Positions 36,142 to 45,396 of a DNA stretch of 64,000 bases are shown here, in pieces. The notes beneath the pieces are model-generated. The model was not told where the DNA came from, ran no database searches, and saw nothing but the letters and a program-made list of their open reading frames with translations. A program made the position numbers and the translations under genes. The DNA lies in assembly GCA_009840305.1 (NCBI GenBank), contig VXNY01000016.1:1-64000 (forward strand), in the 5' to 3' direction. Every line of letters begins with the position of its first letter. Within the stretch, counting starts at the first letter, position 1. The stretch is from Gammaproteobacteria bacterium (GTDB lineage: Bacteria > Pseudomonadota > Gammaproteobacteria > Pseudomonadales > Azotimanducaceae).

Positions 36142-36795
36142 CTAACTCGGCGCGGAAGAAGTCTTTGATCGCGCCATTCTTTGTCGTAGTGCGTGAATTA
36201 TTCTTTCAACAAGTAGTAAGACAAGGATCGACGCGTAAATTACCGTGTCGGTATACGTCGATCGTTCCTGCATCCAGAGGTGAATGAGCGCTAGAACTGC
36301 GATTAAATAAATCAGTCGATGAAGTCGTTTCCAATTCAATTTGAGCCTCTTTCGCCATCCTCGAGTCGAGGTGATTGCTAACGGTATTAACAATAACAAT
36401 GCAATCATCCCAAATATGATGTACGGACGTTTCGAAAAATCTCCTAACAGCGTGTTGAAATCGAAGCCTAATATCGCGGCGAGATACGCAGTGAAATGTA
36501 ACACTACATAGGTAAATGCAAATAATCCGCACGTGCGACGATGTTGCACGAGTACTGGGATCTTAAATATCCGAGAGATCGAAGATACCAACAGAGTCAA
36601 ATATAGAGTCCTTATAGACCATGTTCCAAGACGATCCACTAGAATATCTCCAGGATTAGGTCCTAAGCGGGCGCCAGGATCGAACAGCTCGATCCGTACA
36701 TCGTTCAGAAGTAGGAGTAGCGGAATAGCGAGCAGTAGTCCAACGATCCACTTAGCCGTTTTGGTCGCGAGAAAAGTTAGTCGCGGTCGCGCCAA
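36142..36795 (-). CDS. msrQ: Methionine sulfoxide reductase heme-binding subunit MsrQ
   Basis: Inner-membrane heme protein that passes electrons from the quinone pool to periplasmic MsrP for repair of oxidised methionine. The 217 residues have about six membrane helices, with the ferric-reductase-like motifs QHRRTCGLFAFTYVVLHFTAYL and WKRLHRLIYLIAVLALIHLW supplying the heme histidines. TTG start behind AAGGTAAG. It follows msrP in the same direction. Confidence 0.93.
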   Translation of the reverse strand: MARPRLTFLATKTAKWIVGLLLAIPLLLLLNDVRIELFDPGARLGPNPGDILVDRLGTWSIRTLYLTLLVSSISRIFKIPVLVQHRRTCGLFAFTYVVLHFTAYLAAILGFDFNTLLGDFSKRPYIIFGMIALLLLIPLAITSTRGWRKRLKLNWKRLHRLIYLIAVLALIHLWMQERSTYTDTVIYASILVLLLVERIIHALRQRMARSKTSSAPS

Positions 36796-36873
36796 AAATT
36801 CTTACCTTGAGCGAATCAATTCGCAGTAAATACGCACTAAGTCAAGCGACAGTATGCGCGTAGCAAGTGGAAC

Positions 36874-37830
36874 TCAAAAATTTCTCTTTAAATTCAATCC
36901 TTCGTAGAGACTGGCTACTTCATCGTAGCCATTAAACATCTTCGTTTTGATTGATCTTGCAAAAATTCCTTGCGGGAGTCTTCTCTCTGTAGCTTGAGAC
37001 CAACGTGGATGATTGACTTGCGGATTCACGTTCGCATAGAAGCCATATTCATGAGGCGCGGACAAGTTCCAAGTCGTTCGCGGTTGTCGTCTCGTTAGTT
37101 CTATCTGGACAATTGATTTAATGCTTTTGAATCCGTATTTCCAAGGTACCACAAGTCGAAACGGAGCACCGTTTTGATTTGGCAGCACTTTCCCGTACAT
37201 GCCGATTGCAAAAATTGCTAGTGGATGGTTTGCTTCGTCCAGTCGAAGTCCTTCAACGTACGGATACTCAATGGAAGAAAATCGAGCTTTGGTACCTGGC
37301 ATTTCACTCGCTCTCAACAGTGTAGTAAATTTGACGTATTTCGCATCGCTTTGCGGCTTTACTTTGTCCAAGATTTTTTTCACTGGAAAGCCCAGCCAGG
37401 GGATCACCATCGACCAGGCTTCAACACATCTTAGACGATAGATTCGTTCCTCTAAATCGATGTCTTTGATCACATCTTCTAAAGGCAACTTACCCGGTTT
37501 CTCCACTAGTCCCTTAAATTCAAGTGACCAGGGATCCACGGTCATCTGATGAGCATGCTTTGCCGGATCTCCTTTATCAGTACCAAATTCGAAGAAATTG
37601 TTGTAACTGGTAGCGTGCTTTTCAGGAGTGATATCTTCGCCAATTTCTTCCCCTGGCTCATACCCATGATCTTCGATCCAACTGTCTGGAAGAGCAAGAG
37701 TAGATTGCGCCAATGCACCAGCCGCAACGGCAGCGGAAGACTGCCCAATGAACTTTCGACGGGACAGATAAACCGCTTCTGGTGTGATTTCCGAACTCGG
37801 TATTTCTTTCTTTGTCTTGATTAGTACCAT
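36874..37830 (-). CDS. msrP: Methionine sulfoxide reductase catalytic subunit MsrP
   Basis: Periplasmic molybdopterin enzyme that reduces methionine sulfoxide in proteins. A twin-arginine signal SRRKFIG (R24-R25) precedes a hydrophobic stretch ending ALAQSTLAL. Cys135 in LRCVEAWSMVIPW is the expected Mo ligand. The 318-residue length fits the family. ATG behind AGGGAG. moaB at 24472 can supply part of the cofactor pathway. Confidence 0.96.
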   Translation of the reverse strand: MVLIKTKKEIPSSEITPEAVYLSRRKFIGQSSAAVAAGALAQSTLALPDSWIEDHGYEPGEEIGEDITPEKHATSYNNFFEFGTDKGDPAKHAHQMTVDPWSLEFKGLVEKPGKLPLEDVIKDIDLEERIYRLRCVEAWSMVIPWLGFPVKKILDKVKPQSDAKYVKFTTLLRASEMPGTKARFSSIEYPYVEGLRLDEANHPLAIFAIGMYGKVLPNQNGAPFRLVVPWKYGFKSIKSIVQIELTRRQPRTTWNLSAPHEYGFYANVNPQVNHPRWSQATERRLPQGIFARSIKTKMFNGYDEVASLYEGLNLKRNF

Positions 37831-37989
37831 CTATACTCCCTGCTAGTGTACGCTACGATGCAAATTTCTGAGCTCATTTCGACTTTATTGTACTTCGAGC
37901 GTTGACCACGCTTAAAATCAACTCTGACATCCGTATTGGATTTCAAATCTGTTCGAAAACCAAATTCGCTTCGCTGAAATATATCAAAC

Positions 37990-38652
37990 ATGACGACCCC
38001 CGCTCTTACCATCGCTGAAGAAGTCGTGCTCTTACAGCTGCACGATGAAGACGGTACTTTTATCCATATCACCGATTGGTCCAATAGATACGCAATGAGT
38101 GGGGCAGTACTCATGGAACTCGCCGAGGCGGGACGGATTGACTCGGATCTCGAAGAACTCTATGCTACTCGCGCTCAACCTATTGGACAAAAAGTAGCCG
38201 ATGAAGTCTTAGCTGAAATCGCGAATCTTGCTGAACGCAGGACTATTCGCTACTGGGTTGAGTTCGTGTCTGAACGTGTTGACGACATCCGAGATGAAGC
38301 TATTGATGGGTTGATCAGAAAAGGCATTATCGAACAACAGGACACGCGATTTCTATGGGTTTTTCGATCGAGAAGATATCCGGTAATCGACGGTCGTACT
38401 GAAAAAGAAGCCAAGCTCCGTATGTACGAATTACTTTTTTCAGACAATATCCCCACACCCCGAGATGTAATTCTGCTTTGTTTGGTCCACGCCACTGGAA
38501 TTCTTAACGCGCTCTTACCACCAGATCAACTCGAAACCGTGGCCGATCGGATTGAGCAAATACGAAGTTTGGATCTGATCGGACAAGATGTTGTGTCTGC
38601 GATCAAAGATATCGAACTCTCCATTGCGATCGCGACCGCACCTCTTTTTTAG
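37990..38652 (+). CDS. GPP34 (GOLPH3) domain protein
   Basis: A 220-residue helical protein matching the GPP34 family: LTIAEEVVLLQLHDEDGT at the start, AMSGAVLMELAEAGRI, then RYPVIDGRTEKEAKLRMYELLF and RDVILLCLVHATGILNALL. The eukaryotic relative GOLPH3 binds phosphatidylinositol-4-phosphate; bacterial members are of unknown function. It is divergent from msrP and convergent with ilvC. Confidence 0.82.
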   Translation: MTTPALTIAEEVVLLQLHDEDGTFIHITDWSNRYAMSGAVLMELAEAGRIDSDLEELYATRAQPIGQKVADEVLAEIANLAERRTIRYWVEFVSERVDDIRDEAIDGLIRKGIIEQQDTRFLWVFRSRRYPVIDGRTEKEAKLRMYELLFSDNIPTPRDVILLCLVHATGILNALLPPDQLETVADRIEQIRSLDLIGQDVVSAIKDIELSIAIATAPLF

Positions 38653-38653
38653 A

Positions 38654-39673
38654 TTAATTTACAGATTTGTCGACGAGTTTTTTCTCTTCGATCCAAGGCA
38701 TCATCGCACGTAGTCGAGCTCCCACTGTCTCAATCAAGTGTTCCTTGCTTAGCCTGCGCATCGAGTTAACGGTCGTCGCGCCAGCCTGACTTTCAGCAAT
38801 AAACTCGCGCGCAAATTTCCCCGTTTGAATTTCGCGTAGGATTGCGCGCATTTCACGTCGAGTATCTTCGGTTATGATGCGATCACCGCGAGATATTCCA
38901 CCATACTCTGCCGTGTTAGAAACCGTATACCACATGTTTGTGATACCGCCTTCATAAAAGAAATCTACGATCAGTTTGAGTTCGTGAAGACATTCAAAGT
39001 ATGCCATCTCCGGTGCATATCCCGCTTCTACGAGAGTTTCAAATCCAGCTTGTACTAAAGCAGCAGCTCCACCACACAAGACAACTTGTTCACCGAACAA
39101 ATCGGTTTCCGTCTCTTCTCTAAATGTCGTTTCAATTATTCCTGCTCGACCTGCTCCGATCGCCATCGCATATGACAACGCAGTATCCGTCGCACGCCCA
39201 GAGTAGTCCTGTGCTACTGCATAAAGCGCTAACATTCCAATTCCACTTTCATAGTTTGCGCGCAAAGTGTGTCCTGGTCCTTTTGGAGCGACCATAATGA
39301 CATCAATGTCAGCCCGTGGCGAGATGAGCTCGTAGTGCACGTTAAAGCCGTGTGCAAAAGCGATAGCTGCACCTTGTTTTAAGTTTGGTCCTATATGTTC
39401 GCGGTATACGTCTCGCTGGATTTCATCAGGTAGCAAAATCATCACTATGTCTGAATCACTAACGGCATCAGCGACGGGTCGGACCGTAAATCCAGCGTTT
39501 CGCGCTTTCTCGGCGGAAGGTGCCCCCTCGTAGAGTCCTACAACAAGACTTTCAACGCCACTATCGCGTAGATTGTTCGCATGGGCATGACCTTGCGATC
39601 CGTACCCAAGAACTGTTACTTTACGGTTCTGAACAATGGATAAGTCACAGTCTTTATCGTAATAAACTCGCAT
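38654..39673 (-). CDS. ilvC: Ketol-acid reductoisomerase
   Basis: Second step of branched-chain amino acid synthesis: NADPH-dependent rearrangement and reduction of acetolactate. The 339 residues are class I, with the Rossmann loop [15 protein letters not shown], metal ligands around [13 protein letters not shown], and [14 protein letters not shown]. It starts directly after the ilvH stop, with no gap. Third gene of ilvI-ilvH-ilvC. Confidence 0.97.
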   Translation of the reverse strand: MRVYYDKDCDLSIVQNRKVTVLGYGSQGHAHANNLRDSGVESLVVGLYEGAPSAEKARNAGFTVRPVADAVSDSDIVMILLPDEIQRDVYREHIGPNLKQGAAIAFAHGFNVHYELISPRADIDVIMVAPKGPGHTLRANYESGIGMLALYAVAQDYSGRATDTALSYAMAIGAGRAGIIETTFREETETDLFGEQVVLCGGAAALVQAGFETLVEAGYAPEMAYFECLHELKLIVDFFYEGGITNMWYTVSNTAEYGGISRGDRIITEDTRREMRAILREIQTGKFAREFIAESQAGATTVNSMRRLSKEHLIETVGARLRAMMPWIEEKKLVDKSVN

Positions 39674-40180
39674 CTATGCTCCTTTCGGTCCTAAACTGAG
39701 CGCTTTTGCACCTCGAGTAATTCCGCACGTCCCAGACCGTACGACCTCAAGAATGTGAGCGCGTCCAATAGCTTCCAAAAATCCTAATAGTTTCGCGGTC
39801 GGACCTACCAGTTGAACGGTGTAGGTGTTCGTTGTAACGTCTACGATTTGTCCGCGAAAAATATCACACGTTCGCTTAATTTCCTGCCGCTCTTCGCCTT
39901 CCGCGCACACTTTCACCAACATCAGTTCGCGTTCCACGTGTTCGACATGAACTAAGTTTACGATTTTTACCACACCCACCAATCGATTGAGATGTTTAGT
40001 AATCTGTTCAATGGTTTGCGAATCCGATACTGTTAGAAGCGTTAACCTTGACATGGTAGTGTCTTCTGTAGGTGCAACTGACAACGATTCAATGTTTACG
40101 TTCCGTTGAGCGAATAAACCTAAGACTCGCGCAAGCGCTCCTGCTTCATTCTCAAATAGTATGGCTAAAAGTTGTTTCAC
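39674..40180 (-). CDS. ilvH: Acetolactate synthase small (regulatory) subunit
   Basis: The 168-residue regulatory subunit. The N-terminal ACT domain (LLAILFENEAGALARVLGLFAQRNVNIESLSVAPTED) carries the usual valine-binding fold, followed by the C-terminal domain with VHVEHVERELMLVKV. It normally raises activity of the large subunit and confers feedback inhibition. It starts 9 bases after ilvI. Confidence 0.96.
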   Translation of the reverse strand: MKQLLAILFENEAGALARVLGLFAQRNVNIESLSVAPTEDTTMSRLTLLTVSDSQTIEQITKHLNRLVGVVKIVNLVHVEHVERELMLVKVCAEGEERQEIKRTCDIFRGQIVDVTTNTYTVQLVGPTAKLLGFLEAIGRAHILEVVRSGTCGITRGAKALSLGPKGA

Positions 40181-40189
40181 GCAATTCGT

Positions 40190-41929
40190 CTATTGACTGG
40201 CTGATGAAGAGGCACTTGTAGAACACCCACGTTCTTCACGCGGAAGCAGACGCACATTTGGATCGACCCGTACATCAACGAAAACAGTTTGACTCTTACA
40301 TTCGTGGCTAAAGGCGAGACTCACTGCTCGCTTCAATTCGTCGCGCGTGGATGCTCTGAGTGCGCGATGACCGAACGCCTCGACTAGTTGCACAAAATCG
40401 GGCATCGACTCTGGATATCCAAGAAGTCCGTTTTTCCACCCATGTATCTGGTTCCATTGATTAACCATACCCAGCGTGCCGTTGTTAAAACAAAACACTT
40501 TGATTGGCAAATCATATTGCGCACACGTCGACAACTCCTGTAGATTTACCAAAAAACTACTCTCGCCCGTTATACAAACGACGGTTTCTTGTGGTGCCGC
40601 AAATTGAACACCCAATGCTGCAGGCAAACCGAATCCCATCGTACCAAGACCCCCAGGGGTGACCCAACGTCGAGATGCTGAGAACTTATAGCCCTGTGCA
40701 ACAAAGATTTGATGTTGACCAACATCAGTCGTAATGAATGCTTCTCCCTTTGTTTCCTCGTACAGAACTTGAACCACATCTTGTGGATGAATGTGTTTGG
40801 AATTACTGTCGGTCATATTTTCACGTGTGTCTTCCGATATTTTTTGCCGCCAACCTTCGACTTGTTCCCACCAAGACATATACCGGTCGTTTCGTTTTGA
40901 TTGGACTTCCTTTCTATCACATGCTAGTTGATTCAGAATAGAAAGAACTTCTTTCACCGGACCCACGATTGGTAAATCTGCGGTAATAGTTTTCGATATT
41001 GATGAAGGATCTATGTCGACGTGAATGACTCTTGCTTGAGGGCAGAACGTCTCTGGGTCGTCGATCGCACGTTCATCAAATCTTGTTCCCAACGCCAGAG
41101 CTAGATCGGTGTGCGCGATCGCGTTGTTTGCGATGCGACTACCATGCAAACCTAGCATTCCAAGACACAATCGATTTGAACCTGGAACCGCTCCTAAACC
41201 CATGAGCGAAGTTGCAACTGGTAAATTCAGACACTCCGCAAAAGTCAAGAGTTCCGATGACGCATCACCGTGAATTACACCCCCTCCCGCATAAATCAGT
41301 GGGCGTGCGCTCCGAAGTAATGCGTCTAAAGCCTTCTTAATCTGGCCGGCGTGCCCACTTTCTGCCGGTCGATATCCACGAAGCGACACTGTTTCAGGCA
41401 TCACGTACTCGTACTTCTCTTTACTCTCGTACGCTGATCTTGGCAGGTCAATTACCACCGGGCCGGGACGGCCGCTCGTGGCTACGAAAACGGCTTCGCG
41501 AACGATGCGAGGTATGTCCATCGCTGAAGGTAGGACATAACTATGTTTCACGACGGGTCGCGAAACGCCAATCATATCAGTTTCGTCAAGCTGAGTTGAA
41601 ACCGAGTCTCCACTTGAATCGCGGCCGCAGAGTACGACGATAGGCACTGAATCCATGTAAGCGTTCGCTATTCCAGTAATTGAATTGGTCGCTCCGGACC
41701 CAGATGTAAGCATGACAACTCCCGGGCGTCCGGTTGCGCGTGCATATCCGTCAGCCATGTGGCATGCTCCAAGCGCGTGCCGAACCAACACCAGAGCAAT
41801 TTCCTCGCAGTCGGAGAGCGCGCGGTGGTAGGGAAAGTTAGCACCACCAGGATGCCAAAAAATGTGTTCGATCCCCTGATCAACCAAAGCTCGTACGAGC
41901 ACCTCATCCGCGGTTAGCATCGGGCTCAT
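40190..41929 (-). CDS. ilvI: Acetolactate synthase large subunit with altered ThDP-site residues
   Basis: ThDP enzyme that makes acetolactate from pyruvate. The 579 residues align through PGG, ADGYARATGRPGVVMLTSGSGATN, and the C-terminal VNLQELSTCAQYDLPIKVFCFNNGTLGMVNQW. Two canonical residues differ. The activating Glu in the RHEQGA motif is Ala52 (RHALGA), and the Mg-binding GDGSF motif reads GESSF (Glu456 for Asp, Ser for Gly). The first is expected to be important for ylide formation. Operon context (ilvH, ilvC) still supports acetolactate synthesis. Confidence 0.88.
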   Translation of the reverse strand: MSPMLTADEVLVRALVDQGIEHIFWHPGGANFPYHRALSDCEEIALVLVRHALGACHMADGYARATGRPGVVMLTSGSGATNSITGIANAYMDSVPIVVLCGRDSSGDSVSTQLDETDMIGVSRPVVKHSYVLPSAMDIPRIVREAVFVATSGRPGPVVIDLPRSAYESKEKYEYVMPETVSLRGYRPAESGHAGQIKKALDALLRSARPLIYAGGGVIHGDASSELLTFAECLNLPVATSLMGLGAVPGSNRLCLGMLGLHGSRIANNAIAHTDLALALGTRFDERAIDDPETFCPQARVIHVDIDPSSISKTITADLPIVGPVKEVLSILNQLACDRKEVQSKRNDRYMSWWEQVEGWRQKISEDTRENMTDSNSKHIHPQDVVQVLYEETKGEAFITTDVGQHQIFVAQGYKFSASRRWVTPGGLGTMGFGLPAALGVQFAAPQETVVCITGESSFLVNLQELSTCAQYDLPIKVFCFNNGTLGMVNQWNQIHGWKNGLLGYPESMPDFVQLVEAFGHRALRASTRDELKRAVSLAFSHECKSQTVFVDVRVDPNVRLLPREERGCSTSASSSASQ

Positions 41930-41979
41930 TTAAAAATACGGTGTTTAAATGGAAGCAAGGGAAATCGAGGAACTCACGC

Positions 41980-42951
41980 TTAATCGTTCAAGAATTCTAC
42001 ATTGTCGCGTCGTAACACCTCGAGCAACGCTTGCATATCTTCTGGTACCACGCTAGTAAAACGTAGCTTAGTCTCAAAAATCGGGTGTGTAAACTCTAAC
42101 GACTTCGCATGCAAGGCCTGTCTCGTAAATCCACGGATTGAGTCGACTAATTCCGGTAAGGGTGTAGTTGGGAGTCGTCCTTTCGCACCATAGGTTACGT
42201 CTCCAACGAGAGGTAACGATAGAGAACTCGCATGGACTCGAATTTGATGAGTTCGGCCTGTGTCTAACCGAGCTTGAGCATAGGTATGACTACGAAATTG
42301 TTCGAGCGGTCGAAATTCCGTGCGCGCCGGTTTCCCATCTTGTCTAACTTGTTGCTTTGTACGCGTTTTAACGTGCCGACCGATAGAAAGATCAACCTCA
42401 GTTACTTGTTCCATGAGGCCTTCCATTACGCACACATATAGTCGGGATACTTCACGTTGAGCAATAAGTTCCGTAAGCTTCGTACATGCGATTGCCGATG
42501 CCGCTACCAACATAATACCCGATGTATCGCGATCCAATCTGTGCACTATGCCCGCTCTAGGGAGTTGAACCAACTCTGGGCGATGTGATATGAGGCCGTT
42601 TACTAGTGTATTGGATTCATTTCCCGGACCGGGATGGGTCACTACACCGGCAGGTTTTTCTACAACGAGCAAATGTTCGTCTTCGTGTAGTAAATTGAAA
42701 GGAACTTCCTCTTTACTTTCCCAGTCTAAATCAGCACTCAGTGAGGCGTGCACACTTACATGTTCACGTCCCCTAACGCGATAAGAAGGTTTTGAGTCCG
42801 CACCATTGACTTGCAACGATTTGTCCAGAATCCATTCGTGGATCTTTGAGCGCGAAAGATCAGGCCATAACATTGCTAGTGTGCGATCTAATCGCAGACC
42901 TACACACTCCGTAGGAATCGTCAGTTCGCGCTCAATTTGTTCTCTCTTCAT
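41980..42951 (-). CDS. rluD: 23S rRNA pseudouridine synthase RluD
   Basis: Makes pseudouridines in helix 69 of 23S rRNA. The 323 residues from ATG 42951 start with an S4 RNA-binding domain (GLRLDRTLAMLWPDLSRSKIHEWI) and then the catalytic domain with HRLDRDTSGIMLVA containing the active Asp, and TGRTHQIRVHASSLSLPLVGD. It is divergent from bamD, the usual gammaproteobacterial arrangement, with 50 bases between them. Confidence 0.95.
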   Translation of the reverse strand: MKREQIERELTIPTECVGLRLDRTLAMLWPDLSRSKIHEWILDKSLQVNGADSKPSYRVRGREHVSVHASLSADLDWESKEEVPFNLLHEDEHLLVVEKPAGVVTHPGPGNESNTLVNGLISHRPELVQLPRAGIVHRLDRDTSGIMLVAASAIACTKLTELIAQREVSRLYVCVMEGLMEQVTEVDLSIGRHVKTRTKQQVRQDGKPARTEFRPLEQFRSHTYAQARLDTGRTHQIRVHASSLSLPLVGDVTYGAKGRLPTTPLPELVDSIRGFTRQALHAKSLEFTHPIFETKLRFTSVVPEDMQALLEVLRRDNVEFLND

Positions 42952-43001
42952 CAAAAACTGAGTACCATATTACCTCGTACAGTCAATCTAAGGATATAGG
43001 C

Positions 43002-43940
43002 GTGAAATTTACAAAACTCGGTCCGCTTTTCATAGGAGTTTTTGTTCTGGTATCCGGTTGCGCGTTCTTCGGTTCGGGCAACAACACGAACGATGGAACC
43101 CAACAAGAAGTCGGAAGTCGTGATAAGTCACTTTATGACGAAGCCCAGTGGCGATTGCAGAACGGAGACTACACGGCGGCAATAGATCGCTTAGAACTCT
43201 TGGAAGCTCATTTTCCATTTGGACGCTATGCGGAACAAGCACAGTTAGAGTTAATCTACGCGCACTTTATGAGTACCGATTACGACACTGCTATCCTTGC
43301 TGCAGACAGATTCATCAATCTTCATCCCCAACATCAAAGTGCCGATTATGCCTATTACATGAAGGGTCTAAGCAACTTTCAAAGGGATCGGGGCTTTTTC
43401 GACCGACTACTTGGTACGCCCGAACCTCTCCGCGATGTCTCTTCCGCTCGATCAGCGTTTGCACAGTTCGAAGAGTTATTGACCAAATTTCCTAATAGTT
43501 ACTATGCCCGCGATGCTCAGCTACGTATGCACTACCTGCGCAACGTCCTTGCAGAAGCAGAACTCCACGTTGCGTACTTTTATCTCCGCCGAGATGCTTG
43601 GATTTCGGCCATCAATCGCGCTCGAGAAGTGATTGAACACTTTCCAAAATCAGCGGTGGTGCCGCGAGCACTAGTGGTCGTGATCGAAGCTAATCACAAA
43701 TTAGGACTTAAAGATGCTGCAAACGATGCACTAGAAATCCTCGCAATAAATTTTCCTAAGTATGAAGGATTTAACGATGATGGAGAGCTAGTCATCCGTA
43801 GTCGAGTTCGAAATAAAGATCGAAGTTTCCTAAATACGATCACTTTAGGTTTGCTCGACCGACCCAAATCAGCAGCCGTTTTGAAGCTGGAACCGCCTGA
43901 CACCGAGACACCACCACCACCGAGTCTGGATGATTCCTAG
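43002..43940 (+). CDS. bamD: Outer membrane assembly lipoprotein BamD
   Basis: Essential lipoprotein of the BAM complex that inserts outer-membrane proteins. A GTG start leads to a signal peptide with lipobox VSGC (Cys20). Then come TPR-like repeats: DEAQWRLQNGDYTAAIDRLELLEAHFPFGRYAEQAQ and onwards. RGFFDRLLGTPEPLRD is a family signature. 312 residues, slightly longer than E. coli (245) with a proline-rich tail. Confidence 0.95.
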   Translation: MKFTKLGPLFIGVFVLVSGCAFFGSGNNTNDGTQQEVGSRDKSLYDEAQWRLQNGDYTAAIDRLELLEAHFPFGRYAEQAQLELIYAHFMSTDYDTAILAADRFINLHPQHQSADYAYYMKGLSNFQRDRGFFDRLLGTPEPLRDVSSARSAFAQFEELLTKFPNSYYARDAQLRMHYLRNVLAEAELHVAYFYLRRDAWISAINRAREVIEHFPKSAVVPRALVVVIEANHKLGLKDAANDALEILAINFPKYEGFNDDGELVIRSRVRNKDRSFLNTITLGLLDRPKSAAVLKLEPPDTETPPPPSLDDS

Positions 43941-44441
43941 CTAGTCGGATTCGTTTGTGTCAGAGGTGACTGTATCCTCTTCTTTATGCAGAAAGTGTAC
44001 TAACAACCAAGTAATCGCCCCCAAGGTGATAAGAGTGTCGGCCACGTTGAATATTGGGAAACTCAAATCTCCGACGTAAAAGTGTAAAAAGTCGATCACA
44101 CAACCTCGAAACGCACGATCGATTAAATTCCCAACTGCTCCGGCCAGAATACCAGTAAACGCTAGGCCAAGCCAAAAACGGTCGTGCGGCACTCTATAAA
44201 TCAAATACGCGAATAGAATCGACGCCGCAATACTGAACCACATCAACAAGTTACCGAATTCAGTGAATAGGCTAAACGCTGCCCCGCTGTTGCAAGCGTA
44301 GGTAAGCGAGAAGAATGGTAACACCTTCACAGATTCAAACGCTAGGTATTGAAAAGCTAAGAATTTCGTCACGTAGTCCACAAAGACTAGCAACACTACT
44401 AAACCAAACCATCGCAGACGAGATACTAGTTGAGCGTTAAT
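43941..44441 (-). CDS. lspA: Lipoprotein signal peptidase, probable ATT start
   Basis: Aspartic peptidase that cleaves prolipoprotein signal peptides in the inner membrane. From an ATT at 44441 it has 166 residues, with the N-terminus NAQLVSRLRWFGLVVLLVFVDYVTK aligning with known LspA. AAGGAG lies about 9 bases upstream of the ATT, inside the end of ribF. The catalytic Asp pair are D108 (NLIDRAFRG) and D135 (FNVADTLI), 27 apart as in E. coli. The first conventional start in frame (GTG or TTG near 44396) would remove half of the first helix. Confidence 0.93.
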   Translation of the reverse strand: MNAQLVSRLRWFGLVVLLVFVDYVTKFLAFQYLAFESVKVLPFFSLTYACNSGAAFSLFTEFGNLLMWFSIAASILFAYLIYRVPHDRFWLGLAFTGILAGAVGNLIDRAFRGCVIDFLHFYVGDLSFPIFNVADTLITLGAITWLLVHFLHKEEDTVTSDTNESD

Positions 44442-44456
44442 CGTTCAAAACTCCTT
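44439..44456 (-). promoter_or_regulatory. Ribosome-binding site and ATT start of lspA
   Basis: On the minus strand AAGGAG inside the last ribF codons is followed by TTTTGAACG and then ATT (44439-44441). The frame is open only back to the ribF stop region (44445-44447), and contains no ATG. This decides the start as ATT. Confidence 0.6.
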
Positions 44457-45386
44457 TTGCAAACGTAATTTCAACCAATTCTTTATGGTTGTGATATCTA
44501 TGCCCATCTGAACCTTCAATGAGTCGATTGAATCAAATTTCTCATCCGAACGTATTTTCTTCAAGAAACAAACCTTCAATTGTTTACCGTAAATTTCCCT
44601 GTGAAGATTGAATATGTGCACCTCCAAAAGAGGCTCGGTACCGCCAATCGTCGGTCGAGTGCCGACATACGCAGCCCCATAGTAATCGTTCTCTAAACCT
44701 TCAACTCGGACGGCAAAAATGCCTTCAAGTGGGGATCGGTATCGTTGAAGACGTATGTTCGCGGTAGGAATACCGATGTTCCCTCCAAACCGGTTTCCTA
44801 ATACGACAGGACCCATCATAAAGTATTGTCGACCAAGCAACGATTCGGTCGTATTAAAATCGCCATTCTGTAGAGAATCCCTGACGCGTGTACTTGAGAT
44901 AGTCGCTCCAGCATATTCGCATGGTTCGATTTGCGTGATTGTAAAACGATTCTTTTCGGCTGCGGTCCGAAGTGTTTGAACGCTTCCACTGGCATCTTTA
45001 CCAAATCGAAAGTCTTTTCCCACTACGATGTGTTGAATGTTCAAGGTCTCGACTAAGTATTTTTCAATAAGGCAATCCGGAGTCGTTGTTTGCAGTTTTT
45101 CATCGAACGGCAGGCACAAGAGATATTTAATCCCGATCTCGCGAATAAGCTCAACCTTTTCTCGAAACCGAGTTAACCGTGCAGGCACTAACTTCCCCTG
45201 AAAGTACTCTCTCGGCTGAGGTTCAAAGGTAATTACAAGAGACCCTACTTTTCGAGACACCGCCTCATGTTGCACATTCCTGAGTAGAGTCACATGTCCT
45301 ACATGCACACCATCAAAGTTTCCAATGGAACACACCGAGTCTTGGTGGCGGGTGTGAACGTTGTGCAATCCGCGAATTATTTCCAC
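44445..45386 (-). CDS. ribF: Bifunctional riboflavin kinase/FAD synthetase
   Basis: Makes FMN and FAD. The adenylyltransferase half starts IGNFDGVHVGHVTLLRNV, and the kinase half shows GPVVLGNRFGGNIGIPTANI and ending HIFNLHREIYGKQLKVCFLKKIR. The GTG at 45386 (MEIIRGLHNVH) matches known RibF starts; a TTG at 45410 would overlap murJ by 14 bases. ileS, often found between ribF and lspA, is absent. Confidence 0.94.
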   Translation of the reverse strand: MEIIRGLHNVHTRHQDSVCSIGNFDGVHVGHVTLLRNVQHEAVSRKVGSLVITFEPQPREYFQGKLVPARLTRFREKVELIREIGIKYLLCLPFDEKLQTTTPDCLIEKYLVETLNIQHIVVGKDFRFGKDASGSVQTLRTAAEKNRFTITQIEPCEYAGATISSTRVRDSLQNGDFNTTESLLGRQYFMMGPVVLGNRFGGNIGIPTANIRLQRYRSPLEGIFAVRVEGLENDYYGAAYVGTRPTIGGTEPLLEVHIFNLHREIYGKQLKVCFLKKIRSDEKFDSIDSLKVQMGIDITTIKNWLKLRLQKEF

Positions 45387-45396
45387 CGTCGAAACT

